Assembly: GCA_025060695.1 (NCBI GenBank)
Contig: JANXBH010000006.1
Span: 21,437 to 85,436, forward strand
From: Caldifarciminota bacterium
Lineage (GTDB): Bacteria > Hydrothermota > Hydrothermia > LBFQ01 > DSFT01
DNA length: 64,000 nt
Direction of reading: 5' to 3'
Shown: piece by piece, positions 1-8,437 of the stretch
Position numbering within the stretch: the first letter of the stretch is position 1
How the letters are laid out: each line of letters opens with the position of its first letter
Notes under the pieces: generated by a model
What the model saw: the letters and a program-made list of their open reading frames with translations, nothing else
What the model was told of the DNA's origin: nothing
Database searches by the model: none
Program-made: the position numbers and the translations under genes

Positions 1-153
1 AACACTTGAACTAAAGAGGGTATCAGTTATTTTACCTGAAGTCAAGATTTGCTTTTGAACATATTGTCCTAATTCAAATTCGTAGTTATTATCTTTAGTT
101 TTACAAGCAAAAAATAAAGTAGAAGTAAGAATTAAGAAAATGTATCTTCTCAT
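1..153 (-). CDS. lipoprotein, 3' end outside window
   Basis: Only the first 51 codons are visible and the frame runs off the left edge. The N-terminus has a short hydrophobic stretch ending in a lipobox-like LFFAC, so Cys17 would be lipidated; the visible mature part is polar and matches no family I know. The ATG at 151-153 follows a clear Shine-Dalgarno GGAGG (complement of 161-165) with 7 nt spacing. The gene lies 13 nt downstream of the FadL-type gene and is probably co-transcribed with it, so it may be an accessory lipoprotein of the same envelope system. Confidence 0.7.
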   Translation of the reverse strand, partial: MRRYIFLILTSTLFFACKTKDNNYEFELGQYVQKQILTSGKITDTLFSSSV

Positions 154-166
154 AGTTCAACCTCCT

Positions 167-1552
167 TTAAAACCTGTAGTTTATACCAAAGCCAACTGCA
201 AACAATGAAAACTTATATTCACCCGGCAAATTATGGGATTTAAATGGATTATAATTTCCAGCAGGTATTTCTTTTTTAGGCAATATGAAATACTCTAAGT
301 TTACATCATAGGAAAAGTTATTGTATTGTCTACTAAATCCAGAAGTAAGCTGAATTTTATTTCCTGGGTCAGGAATAAGTGGGGTAAATGTAGAGTCGGG
401 AATTGGACTTTGGTCAAATGCAACACCAAACCTCATAAGTAAGTTTTGTCTTAATAAATATTCTAAACCTATACCAAATTTAAATGTGCTTTTCCAAGCT
501 TGAGTAAACTCTTCTTTTGATGGTAAGAATTTTCCGAGTATAGGATCACCTGTCTGATTTGCACTATCAATTTCAAGCTCAATTACATCAAAACTACTCC
601 AATTTTGATATTGAATAAAGCTGGAAATAGTTAGTCTTTCTATAACCTTATAACCTAATCCAAAGTCCAAAATCAATGGTAATTTAAATATCGCGCTACC
701 ATTAGCTTTTGAAGTAGATATGCCTCCAAGAAAGATTGGATTATTTGTTGCTTGATAATAATAATCACTCTTTGGCAAATATGCACTGGCTTCTATATTT
801 CCTTTCAAATTAGGATTTGAATTATATCTAATTGCTAAACCTGTAAGTATTTTACCTATTTCATACTTTATTCCAAGATTAGCAACAAATCCAAAACCAC
901 TACCATTTAATTTCACATCAATTGGTATTAGAGAATATGGATAACCCAAATCAGGAATGTTATCCCTATTAGCATCTAACATTGCAAAATTAACTCTTCT
1001 TAGTAATATAGAAGTTCTTGAAAAACCTAAAGATGCTCCAACAGAAAATTTATTAAATTTTCTTGAATAACCAAAAACTACATTTAATACCTCTACTGAA
1101 CTTTCATGATCTATTTCAGGAAAATTATCTTTTCCATCATCTCTATAACCTAATGGAAGTGAATATAAATCCCATTTTGCTCCAAGTCCGAATGGCACAT
1201 ATACGCCAAAAGCCAATATATTTTCCCTATATGGTAGAACAATACCAAAAGAAGGTATTATAAAACCTTGTTGAGAATTTATAGGATAATTCTTAAGAGA
1301 ATATGGTCCATCCATACCTACTATACCTGTTTTTGTTGTAGCTTCTCCAAGTGTCCCTACATAAATTCCATGTATACCAAATTGTTTCTTAGCGTCTGAA
1401 AGACCCGCGGGATTCCAATAAACAGCTGTCCAGTCGTTTACCAGTGCAACATATGAACCAGCCATACCCAGACCCTTTGAACCAACACCTGAAAGTGCAA
1501 AACCTCCAGCAAAAGATATAGTTGGAAGCATTATTAGAAGAATTTTTTTCAT
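167..1552 (-). CDS. FadL/TodX (OMPP1)-family outer membrane transport protein
   Basis: 461 aa. FadL-type proteins are outer-membrane beta barrels that let hydrophobic substrates such as fatty acids or aromatics diffuse in. The sequence begins with a signal peptide (MKKILLIMLPTISFA) followed by the family's signature at the mature N-terminus: glycine-rich GVGSKGLGMAGSYVAL, then the WNPAGL motif. The remainder alternates short beta strands with loops and ends in Phe, the usual last residue of an outer-membrane barrel. The ATG lies 7 nt after a TAAACT box on the same strand, in a 39-bp intergenic region shared with the divergent SCO-like gene. A lipoprotein gene follows. The substrate cannot be told from sequence. 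Confidence 0.85.
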   Translation of the reverse strand: MKKILLIMLPTISFAGGFALSGVGSKGLGMAGSYVALVNDWTAVYWNPAGLSDAKKQFGIHGIYVGTLGEATTKTGIVGMDGPYSLKNYPINSQQGFIIPSFGIVLPYRENILAFGVYVPFGLGAKWDLYSLPLGYRDDGKDNFPEIDHESSVEVLNVVFGYSRKFNKFSVGASLGFSRTSILLRRVNFAMLDANRDNIPDLGYPYSLIPIDVKLNGSGFGFVANLGIKYEIGKILTGLAIRYNSNPNLKGNIEASAYLPKSDYYYQATNNPIFLGGISTSKANGSAIFKLPLILDFGLGYKVIERLTISSFIQYQNWSSFDVIELEIDSANQTGDPILGKFLPSKEEFTQAWKSTFKFGIGLEYLLRQNLLMRFGVAFDQSPIPDSTFTPLIPDPGNKIQLTSGFSRQYNNFSYDVNLEYFILPKKEIPAGNYNPFKSHNLPGEYKFSLFAVGFGINYRF

Positions 1553-1591
1553 AATGAAAAGTTTAAAGCTGACTTTAAAATTTTTTAATAT
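1553..1591. promoter_or_regulatory. divergent promoter pair for FadL-type and SCO-like genes
   Basis: Minus-strand -10-like box TAAACT (complement of 1560-1565) lies 7 nt from the ATG of the FadL-type gene. Plus-strand box TAAAAT (1576-1581) lies 10 nt from the ATG at 1592. The two boxes are only 10 bp apart. Confidence 0.65.
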
Positions 1592-2374
1592 ATGTTCTTA
1601 ACTTTTGTATTGAACTTTCCGAGTAATATTAAGCCCGTTGAAATAGAGAATGTAGAACTTATTCCAAAGATAGGAAACAAAATTGAAGATATATATTTTT
1701 ACGACCAAACTGGGAAAAGATTTAGTTTTTCAGAGCTTACAAAAGATAGTATACCTATATTGTTAATACCAGTATACTATACATGTGAAGTTGTTTGTAA
1801 TAATACACTACTTTATACAATTGAGCAGCTTAAAAAGCTAAATGATTTAAAGATAGGAAAAGACTATAAACTAATAGCATTTTCTTTTGATTACAATAAT
1901 ACCATCTTAGATGCAACGAATAAATTTAAATACTGCAAAGTTATAGGAGGAAATGATGAAAATTGCAAGTTCTTAGTTTCAGATAGTTTGAATGTAGAAA
2001 AACTCTTAAGCGGTATAGGTTTTAAACTAAAAAGGTTAAAAAATGGTGAGATAGTTCATCCCGTAAGTATTATTGTTTTAACACCAAGTGGTAAAATTAG
2101 TAGATATTTATTAGGATTAAGTTTTTTAGGCAAAGATATTAGACTTGCAATATGGGAAGCACAATTAGAAAAGATTGAAAGCATTACGGATATAGGTAAA
2201 TCTGCAATCTTGTTCTGTTTTCATTATGATCCAAAGGGTGGAAAATATGCATTCAATTTTGCAAAAATTGCAGGTATTATTGGCATTTTAACGCTCGCAT
2301 CTATATTCGCTTATATATTTTTAACCCCTACAAAAAAAGAAAAAATACAAGCTATAAACAAGGAAGAACACTAA
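1592..2374 (+). CDS. SCO1/SenC-like thioredoxin-fold protein
   Basis: 260 aa. SCO proteins handle copper or thiols during assembly of the CuA centre of cytochrome oxidases on the outer face of the inner membrane. Visible here are a TCEVVC Cys-x3-Cys pair at residues 65 and 69 and a conserved-looking His-Pro at 156-157, which would be the three copper ligands of the family. The end of the protein carries a hydrophobic segment (about residues 223-245) followed by a Lys-rich tail, so it is probably anchored by its C-terminus. The N-terminal hydrophobic stretch is very short. No oxidase genes are nearby, so the partner is unknown; a general thiol-redox role is also possible. Confidence 0.7.
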   Translation: MFLTFVLNFPSNIKPVEIENVELIPKIGNKIEDIYFYDQTGKRFSFSELTKDSIPILLIPVYYTCEVVCNNTLLYTIEQLKKLNDLKIGKDYKLIAFSFDYNNTILDATNKFKYCKVIGGNDENCKFLVSDSLNVEKLLSGIGFKLKRLKNGEIVHPVSIIVLTPSGKISRYLLGLSFLGKDIRLAIWEAQLEKIESITDIGKSAILFCFHYDPKGGKYAFNFAKIAGIIGILTLASIFAYIFLTPTKKEKIQAINKEEH

Positions 2375-2697
2375 AGGAAAGTCTAATTTCAGTATACACA
2401 TTAAGGACTTGCGTGGAAATTATGATAATGATACATCAATTTTCTTGGTGATATCATTTTTCACAAGAAATTAACAATGCACACAGATATGGAAAATTAC
2501 TAATATTTAACCTAATGTTAAATTCTAAGAACCACACAAAAAGATAGTAAAATACTTTCTTCATTATTTGATTTAGGTAGTAAATTTGGTCTTGTAAATT
2601 CGGATTCTTCGGTTGGACCTAAACATTTAAAACATTAAAGATTTCCTGAGGAAATAGATATAGAGTAGACCTTAATAAGGAACTTTTATGGAAAAAT
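2375..2697. other. 323-bp intergenic stretch with possible decayed coding sequence
   Basis: No intact gene is visible. The plus strand has short protein-like stretches broken by stops: from about 2402 a frame reading KDLRGNYDNDTSIFLVI, and around 2540-2640 another reading FDLGSKFGLVNSDSSVGPKH. This suggests the eroded remains of a gene that I cannot identify. An imperfect inverted repeat (TTTCTTG at 2441-2447, CAAGAAA at 2464-2470) encloses the palindrome TGATATCA. It has no T-tract and is not a convincing terminator. Confidence 0.35.
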
Positions 2698-4113
2698 TTA
2701 GTGAATATCAGTTAAGTGTATTAAATTAGTATTACCGAGGACTTTTAGAGGAAGACCTGCAATTATAACAACTTTTGATGGTTCCTTTACTATTTTTAAT
2801 TCCTTTAACTTTAATCTTGATAAGCTTACCATTTCTTCAAATGTCCCTGCCATTTCAGAAACTATTGGTATAACATTCCAACTTAATACCAATTGATTTG
2901 CTACAAACTCGTTAGGCGTAATAGCAACTACAGGAACTATTGGTCTAAATTTTGCGACTCTTCTTGCAGTATCACCTGAAAATGTAAAAGCTATAATAGC
3001 TTTAGCATTTGCAAGCTTAGATAGCTCATACGCAGCAAATGCAACTGCATCGTTTATATCAATGTTAGCTTGCTGTGATAATCTAAATGGTGGTTTTGTG
3101 TAGTCCATAGAGTTTTCTACTTTCTTAATAATTCTATCCATAAGGGATACTGTCTCTACTGGATATTTTCCAATTGCAGTCTCGCCAGATAACATCAATG
3201 CATCAGAACCATCCAACACTGCATTTGCAACGTCCGTCACTTCAGCTCTTGTAGGATTAGGATTATTAATCATAGATTCTAACATCTGCGTAGCAGTAAT
3301 TACTGGCTTTCCTCTTTGTATACAGATTTTTATGAACCTCTTTTGAATTATTGGTAATTCTTCTATAGGAAATTCAATACCTAAATCTCCCCTTGCTATC
3401 ATTATACCATCAGCAACATTTACTATTTCCTCAATTCTTAGAACAGCAGAAGGTTTTTCTATTTTTGCTATAATCTTTGATAAGGAACCAAATCTCCTTA
3501 AGTAGTACCTTACAAGTTCTATATCAGACGGTCTTTGAACAAATGAAACTGCAATAAAATCAAAACCAAACTCAAGACCTTTCTTAATATCTTCTAAGTC
3601 CTTTTCTGTCAACGCAGAAACATCTATTTCCTTAAATGGAAGATTTATTCCCTTATTGGAAGATATCTCTCCACCTTTTATAACTCTTGTAATAAGCTCA
3701 TTATCTCTTACCTCTTCAACCCTCAAGATTATATTACCCTCTGAAAGAAGTATGATATCATTTTTATACACGTAATTTATAATCTCTTTGAAATTAACCG
3801 AAACTATTTCTTCATTTCCTTCAACTTCTTCTGTAGTTAAAATAAATCTTTGATTATCTTTTAAAATTACTTTGCCATTCTTCAATTTACCTATTCTAAT
3901 TTTTGGTCCTGCCAAATCTTGCAAGAAAGCAATTCTGATTCCAAGCTTTTTTGAGATATCCCTCACCATTCTTGCATTTTGAATATGCTCTTCAGGTATT
4001 CCATGACTGAAATTAAATCTAAATATGTTTACTCCAGATTTTATCAGACTTTCAACGACTTCTTCATTTTTACAGGATGGTCCAAATGTAGCTATAATTT
4101 TCGTCTTTCTCAA
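2698..4113 (-). CDS. pyk: pyruvate kinase
   Basis: 471 aa, normal length for a bacterial enzyme. It converts phosphoenolpyruvate and ADP to pyruvate and ATP in the last step of glycolysis. The N-terminal TIM barrel begins with TKIIATFGPSC and FRFNFSHG (31-38); the signature KIEKPSAV, ARGDLGIE and the TATQMLESM-NPTRAEV metal/substrate segment follow. The B domain lies between, and the C-terminal allosteric domain (SGDTARRVAKFRP) is complete. The start is TTG, supported by a TAAAAT box 8 nt upstream and by the family's conserved N-terminus starting right there. It is transcribed divergently from the heptosyltransferase gene. Confidence 0.97.
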   Translation of the reverse strand: MRKTKIIATFGPSCKNEEVVESLIKSGVNIFRFNFSHGIPEEHIQNARMVRDISKKLGIRIAFLQDLAGPKIRIGKLKNGKVILKDNQRFILTTEEVEGNEEIVSVNFKEIINYVYKNDIILLSEGNIILRVEEVRDNELITRVIKGGEISSNKGINLPFKEIDVSALTEKDLEDIKKGLEFGFDFIAVSFVQRPSDIELVRYYLRRFGSLSKIIAKIEKPSAVLRIEEIVNVADGIMIARGDLGIEFPIEELPIIQKRFIKICIQRGKPVITATQMLESMINNPNPTRAEVTDVANAVLDGSDALMLSGETAIGKYPVETVSLMDRIIKKVENSMDYTKPPFRLSQQANIDINDAVAFAAYELSKLANAKAIIAFTFSGDTARRVAKFRPIVPVVAITPNEFVANQLVLSWNVIPIVSEMAGTFEEMVSLSRLKLKELKIVKEPSKVVIIAGLPLKVLGNTNLIHLTDIH

Positions 4114-4169
4114 TCTATAAAATTTTAAAGTTAAGGAAAATATGTGGTTTTGCTATAAAATTTCTGAGT
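4114..4169. promoter_or_regulatory. divergent promoters of pyk and the heptosyltransferase gene
   Basis: Minus-strand TAAAAT (complement of 4122-4127) lies 8 nt from the TTG start of pyk. Plus-strand TAAAAT (4156-4161) lies 8 nt from the TTG start at 4170. Confidence 0.65.
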
Positions 4170-5159
4170 TTGAAAATATTAATTAGATTCCCAAATTGGT
4201 TAGGAGATATTATTATGTCAAAGGGTTTTTTTGATAAACTAAGAAAAATATTCAAAGGTGCAAAATTATATTCTATTGTAAAGGAAGAAATTTCAGAAGT
4301 ACTAATGCTTTTTGACAATTTTGAAAGAATATACAAATTTTCCAAAGTTAAGTATAACTCAGCGATTGGTATTTATGAATTTTCTAAGCTTATTAAAGAT
4401 AACTACGATTTGTTTTTTAGTTTGCCCGATTCATTTTCAAGTGCTTTATTAGGTTTTTTTTCAGGAGCAAGAGAAAGAATAGGATATAGCGGTCAACTTA
4501 GGGATTTTTTGCTTACAAGAGTTTATAAAAAACCAAAGAATTTACATAGAGTTGAAGAATATTGCTTCTTGTTAAAGGATTTTGATAGTGAGGTATTAAG
4601 TAATATAAAGGTAAATTTGGATATTGAGCCAAGTAGGGAATTATTGAATATAAATGCAAGATATAAAATAGCAGTAAATATAAACTCAGAGGCACAAAGC
4701 AGAAGAATGTCTATTTCAAAATGGGCAAGGATTATTGAAAGAATTTTAAAAGAAACTGATAGTTATATTATATTAACAGGTTCAAAGAAGGACATAAATA
4801 GAGTAAATTGGCTTATAGAAACTTTAGAAGACAATAAAAGAATTTTAAATTTTACAGGAAAAACCAACTTAATAACTTTATCTTCTATAATAAAGTCTTG
4901 TAATTTAATGTTATCAGCTGACTCCGGTCCAGCACACCTTGCAAATGCCTTAGGGATAAAGACTGTTGTGTTATTTGGTGCTGGAGATGAAAGAAATACC
5001 GCTCCATACAATAAGGAAATTTTAAGAATAGTAAGAATAAATTTAGATTGCTCTCCTTGCTTGAAAAATACCTGTAAATACAAAGTTCCTATATGTCTTG
5101 AAAATATTGAGGAAGAAACTATAGTAAATGCTGTTTTTAAATTTTTAGAAAAGGACTAA
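4170..5159 (+). CDS. glycosyltransferase family 9 (heptosyltransferase-like)
   Basis: 329 aa. Family 9 enzymes add ADP-heptose to the lipopolysaccharide inner core at the cytoplasmic face of the inner membrane. The N-terminus MKILIRFPNWLGDIIMS is the typical opening of WaaC/WaaF/RfaQ enzymes. The donor-binding SADSGPAHLANALGIKTVVLFG motif is present near residue 250. A Cys-rich C-terminal stretch (LDCSPCLKNTC) is also typical of the family, as in WaaF. The start is TTG, 8 nt after a TAAAAT box. It is one of the best signs that the organism makes lipopolysaccharide. Exact acceptor specificity cannot be told. Confidence 0.88.
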   Translation: MKILIRFPNWLGDIIMSKGFFDKLRKIFKGAKLYSIVKEEISEVLMLFDNFERIYKFSKVKYNSAIGIYEFSKLIKDNYDLFFSLPDSFSSALLGFFSGARERIGYSGQLRDFLLTRVYKKPKNLHRVEEYCFLLKDFDSEVLSNIKVNLDIEPSRELLNINARYKIAVNINSEAQSRRMSISKWARIIERILKETDSYIILTGSKKDINRVNWLIETLEDNKRILNFTGKTNLITLSSIIKSCNLMLSADSGPAHLANALGIKTVVLFGAGDERNTAPYNKEILRIVRINLDCSPCLKNTCKYKVPICLENIEEETIVNAVFKFLEKD

Positions 5160-6608
5160 TTATTGTCCTTGACCTAAACTATATACCCTTTTATCTCCTA
5201 TGTAATATAAATTTTCTATCTTTATCCAATTTAAACCCTTTGCTTCTATTCTTTCTAAAAGTTCTCTAATGTCCTTATGAGTAATACTACTATCAGATTC
5301 AAATCTACAACGCCAGTGGTCAGTTAATAAAGTCTCAGTAATTTCACTTGGATATACCTTCTGTCCCCTATTAGTTATCATAATAAGTTTTAGTTTTTCT
5401 GTTTGTACTTCTTCTAAAAGCTTTCCAATTTCATGAGGTTTTAATCTTCTTTCATCTAAGAAGACATCAACTCCTCTAAGTGTAAGTATAGCATCCCTTA
5501 CATTCCTTGTTTCTTTTATTTTTATCTTAATTAGTGGGTATTTTGCAGGTTTTAAGACTTTCGGTTCTTCCCCAATTCTTTCAACTATTGCACTTGCAAA
5601 TTCTTTAGTCCCAACTTGCTTATAGTCAGTTATTCCATTTTCCTTTAGAACTCTTGCTATATCGTAAGTGACTATCTTGTCTTCTAATGTTTTTAACCAA
5701 GCATTTTCTATTTTCTGGGCAATATCTCCTTGACCAATATGCACAAGCATCATAACTGCTGCATTCAATAGTCCTGAAGGATTTGCCATATTTAAGCCTG
5801 CATACTTTGGAGCTGAACCATGTATGGCTTCAAACATTGCATATTCATCACCAATATTTGCGCTTCCTGCAAGACCTATTGAACCCGCTATTTCAGCTAC
5901 AACATCCGAAGCAATGTCACCATAAAGATTAGGTAAAACTACTACTTCAAAAATCTCTGGACTATTTGCAAGTTTTGCCATACCTATGTCTATTATCCAA
6001 TGGTCCTTTTGAATATCTGGATATTCCTGACCTATTTCTTCAAATATTTTATGAAATAAGCCATCAGTGATTTTTAGAATATTATCTTTTGTCATACAAG
6101 TTACTTTAGTTCTTCCTGTTGCTCTTGCATATTCAAATGCAAATCTAATAATCTTTTCAGTGCCGGGAATCGAAATTAACTTAAGTGCCATAGTCATTTC
6201 AGAAGTTTGTTGATATTCAATAGAACCGTACAAGTCTTCTTCGTTTTCTCTTACTATTACTAAGTTCATATTTGGACTTCTACAAGGGATAATTGGGTGA
6301 TAACTTCTAACAGGTCTTAAATTAGCATATAGTCCAAGAGTTTTTCTAATTGTTACATTTATACTTTTATATCCACCTCCCTGTGGAGTAGTAATAGGGG
6401 CTTTTAGTAATATTTTGTTTTTCTTTATAGTTTCCCAAGCAGTATCGGGTATTCCACTTGTATTACCACTTAAATAAACTTTCTCTCCAACCTCAATTTC
6501 ATCTATTTCAACTCTTGCACCCGCTGAAAAGAGCACATTTAAGACCGCATCCATTATCTCAGGTCCTATTCCATCTCCTCTTGCAACTGTTATTCTTGCT
6601 TTTTCCAT
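5160..6608 (-). CDS. icd: isocitrate dehydrogenase, NADP-type, long Thermus-like form
   Basis: 482 aa. The enzyme oxidises isocitrate to 2-oxoglutarate in the TCA cycle. The N-terminal two-thirds is a standard IDH/IPMDH fold: ARGDGIGPEIM, the substrate-phosphate segment GYKSINVTIRKTLGLYANLRPV, VIVRENEEDLYGSIEY and the acidic DIASDVVAEIAGSIGLAGSAN loop. About 130 extra C-terminal residues (from about 350) resemble the additional domain of the Thermus thermophilus enzyme, which makes it longer than the E. coli type (about 416 aa). The cofactor is inferred. The start is ATG, 9 nt from a TAAAAT box. Its 3' end abuts the heptosyltransferase gene without a gap. Confidence 0.92.
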   Translation of the reverse strand: MEKARITVARGDGIGPEIMDAVLNVLFSAGARVEIDEIEVGEKVYLSGNTSGIPDTAWETIKKNKILLKAPITTPQGGGYKSINVTIRKTLGLYANLRPVRSYHPIIPCRSPNMNLVIVRENEEDLYGSIEYQQTSEMTMALKLISIPGTEKIIRFAFEYARATGRTKVTCMTKDNILKITDGLFHKIFEEIGQEYPDIQKDHWIIDIGMAKLANSPEIFEVVVLPNLYGDIASDVVAEIAGSIGLAGSANIGDEYAMFEAIHGSAPKYAGLNMANPSGLLNAAVMMLVHIGQGDIAQKIENAWLKTLEDKIVTYDIARVLKENGITDYKQVGTKEFASAIVERIGEEPKVLKPAKYPLIKIKIKETRNVRDAILTLRGVDVFLDERRLKPHEIGKLLEEVQTEKLKLIMITNRGQKVYPSEITETLLTDHWRCRFESDSSITHKDIRELLERIEAKGLNWIKIENLYYIGDKRVYSLGQGQ

Positions 6609-6643
6609 AATTTCGAAATTTTATAGCCTTAAAATTTTTTAAA
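6609..6643. promoter_or_regulatory. divergent promoter pair for icd and TPM-domain gene
   Basis: The most compact pair in the window. Minus-strand TAAAAT (complement of 6618-6623) is 9 nt from the icd ATG; plus-strand TAAAAT (6630-6635) is 8 nt from the GTG at 6644. Only 6 bp separate the two boxes. Confidence 0.65.
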
Positions 6644-7417
6644 GTGTTATTATATTTTATTATTTCCCAAGCTTTTCCAAAGCCAATAGGATTTGTTAAT
6701 GATTATGCAAATATTTTAAATGAGAATCAGAAAAGCGAACTAGAAAATCAATTAGTTAAATTAGAGAAAAATACAACTATAGAATTAGCTGTTGCTATTT
6801 TTGATTCAATTGGATATCCTATTGAGGAGTATGCCAATTTATTATTCGAAAAATGGGGAATAGGTAAGAAAGAAAAAGATAATGGAATTTTGATTGTTTT
6901 ATCTATAAAAGAAAAATCAGTTAGAATTGAAGTGGGTTATGGTCTTGAAGAAATTATAACTGATGGAATAGCGGGTGAGATTATTAGAAAATCAATGATT
7001 CCGTATTTTAAAGAAGGTAATTTTTACTTGGGTTTAAAAAGTGGAATAGAAGAAATAAGCAAAAAAGTTCAGAGTAATGGTATTGAAAGTGCTAATAAAG
7101 AAGAAAAACCAATAAATATCTTCTATGGGTTAATAATTATGTTCTTCGTTTCTATGTTTCTTGGATATATAGGAATAATTTTGGCTATATTTTTTTTCAT
7201 TGCTTTTTTACTATCCAAGTCCTTACATATATTGTTGCTCTCTTTAGGTTCTTTTATCGGGGCTATATTTGGTATTATATTTTTTAAAAATACTTTAGTA
7301 TTAGGTCGAGTAAGAAGTAGTAGATATTCTTTTGGAGGTGGATTTGGTAGTTCTGGTGGTTTTGGTGGATTTGGAGGTGGTTTATCAGGCGGAGGAGGAG
7401 CAACTGGAAAATGGTAA
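6644..7417 (+). CDS. TPM-domain membrane protein (YgcG/TPM_phosphatase family)
   Basis: 257 aa. The TPM domain (about residues 12-140) is recognisable from FPKPIGFVNDYANILNENQK, the VAIFDS strand and the DNGILIVLSIKEKSVRIEVG-GLE segment. Two or three membrane helices follow (about 150-215), and the tail is a glycine-rich run of GGG/GFGG repeats. In other bacteria these proteins are exported and membrane-anchored, with the TPM domain outside. Roles suggested for the family include acid phosphatase and help in photosystem or envelope repair, so the substrate here is open. The GTG start is 8 nt after a TAAAAT box. Only about ten N-terminal residues can act as a signal sequence. Confidence 0.8.
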   Translation: MLLYFIISQAFPKPIGFVNDYANILNENQKSELENQLVKLEKNTTIELAVAIFDSIGYPIEEYANLLFEKWGIGKKEKDNGILIVLSIKEKSVRIEVGYGLEEIITDGIAGEIIRKSMIPYFKEGNFYLGLKSGIEEISKKVQSNGIESANKEEKPINIFYGLIIMFFVSMFLGYIGIILAIFFFIAFLLSKSLHILLLSLGSFIGAIFGIIFFKNTLVLGRVRSSRYSFGGGFGSSGGFGGFGGGLSGGGGATGKW

Positions 7418-7428
7418 TTATAGGACCT

Positions 7429-7434
7429 TAAAAT
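7429..7434 (+). promoter_or_regulatory. -10-like box of the isomerase gene
   Basis: TAAAAT within CCTTAAAATTTTT, 9 nt before the ATG at 7444. Confidence 0.6.
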
Positions 7435-7443
7435 TTTTAAACT

Positions 7444-8418
7444 ATGATTGAAATTATTAGAAGTATTCCAAAACAATTAAAGGAATCTTTTGAATTTCCC
7501 ACTTATAAAGTAGAGGGTCATATTAAAAAAATAGGAATATGTGGTATGGGAGGTTCGGGTATAGTAGGTGATATAGTAAAAGGTTTAATAGGAGATAAAA
7601 TAATAATTGAAGTAGTAAAGGACTATCATATTCCATCATACTTAGATGCTAACAGTTTGGTATTTATTATAAGCTATTCTGGAAACACTGAAGAAACTAT
7701 TAGTGCATTCGAAAGTGCTTTTAAAAATGGATGTAGGATTATAATAATTACAAGTGGTGGAAAGTTAAAAGAAATTGCAGAAAAATATGAAATACCGTTA
7801 ATTCTAATTCCAAAGGGTTATCCACCAAGAGGAGCCATTGGATATATGTTAGGTAGTGTTCTACTAAATCTTGAGAAAAATGGAATAGTTCAAATTTCAA
7901 GAGAACTAAAGGAGAGTATTGAGTTTCTGGATAAACTAACTAAAGAATTTGAAAGTCATTCATCTATTGCTTTTGAAATTGCAAGCAAATTATATCTAAG
8001 ACTTCCAATAATATATTCAACTAAAAGGACATATCACATTGCATATAGATGGCAAACTCAAATAAACGAAAATGCGAAAAGTTTTTGTCATATAAATGTT
8101 TTACCTGAAATGAACCACAATGAAATAAATGGAATAAAAAATCCACAATCAATTATCTCAAGAAGTTGGCTTATATTTATATACGATGAAAGCGATGATG
8201 AAAGAATAAAAAGAAGAATAGAAATTACATCAGAAATATTAAAAGATAGTGTAATGGGTGTAAGTACGATTAAAGGAAAAGGTGAAACTTACTTACATAA
8301 AATGCTATATTTAATCATTTTGGGTGATTATGTTAGCTATTTTTTAGCAAGAATGTATAATGAAGACCCGTATTCAATACCAAGAATTGAAGAATTAAAG
8401 ACAAGAATGAAATTTTAG
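7444..8418 (+). CDS. bifunctional phosphoglucose/phosphomannose isomerase
   Basis: 324 aa. Enzymes of this SIS-domain family interconvert glucose-6-phosphate or mannose-6-phosphate with fructose-6-phosphate; they are common in thermophiles and archaea and replace the larger classical Pgi. Visible are the GMGGSGIVGDIV loop (about 34-45), the SYSGNTEET phosphate-binding segment of the first SIS domain, a second SIS-like half, and the PEMNHNEING motif with the catalytic His region near 220. Length agrees with the family. Starts at ATG 9 nt after a TAAAAT box. It stands next to nuoD, which has its own promoter, so the two are not obviously one operon. Confidence 0.88.
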   Translation: MIEIIRSIPKQLKESFEFPTYKVEGHIKKIGICGMGGSGIVGDIVKGLIGDKIIIEVVKDYHIPSYLDANSLVFIISYSGNTEETISAFESAFKNGCRIIIITSGGKLKEIAEKYEIPLILIPKGYPPRGAIGYMLGSVLLNLEKNGIVQISRELKESIEFLDKLTKEFESHSSIAFEIASKLYLRLPIIYSTKRTYHIAYRWQTQINENAKSFCHINVLPEMNHNEINGIKNPQSIISRSWLIFIYDESDDERIKRRIEITSEILKDSVMGVSTIKGKGETYLHKMLYLIILGDYVSYFLARMYNEDPYSIPRIEELKTRMKF

Positions 8419-8424
8419 ATACTT

Positions 8425-8430
8425 TAAAAT
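8425..8430 (+). promoter_or_regulatory. -10-like box of nuoD
   Basis: TAAAAT in CTTTAAAATTTT, 7 nt before the ATG at 8438. Confidence 0.6.
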
Positions 8431-8437
8431 TTTCCAA

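Noticed and set aside
7123..7476. 117-codon minus-strand frame rich in proline
   Set aside because: It is the antisense shadow of the glycine-rich tail of the TPM protein (GGN codons read as Pro).
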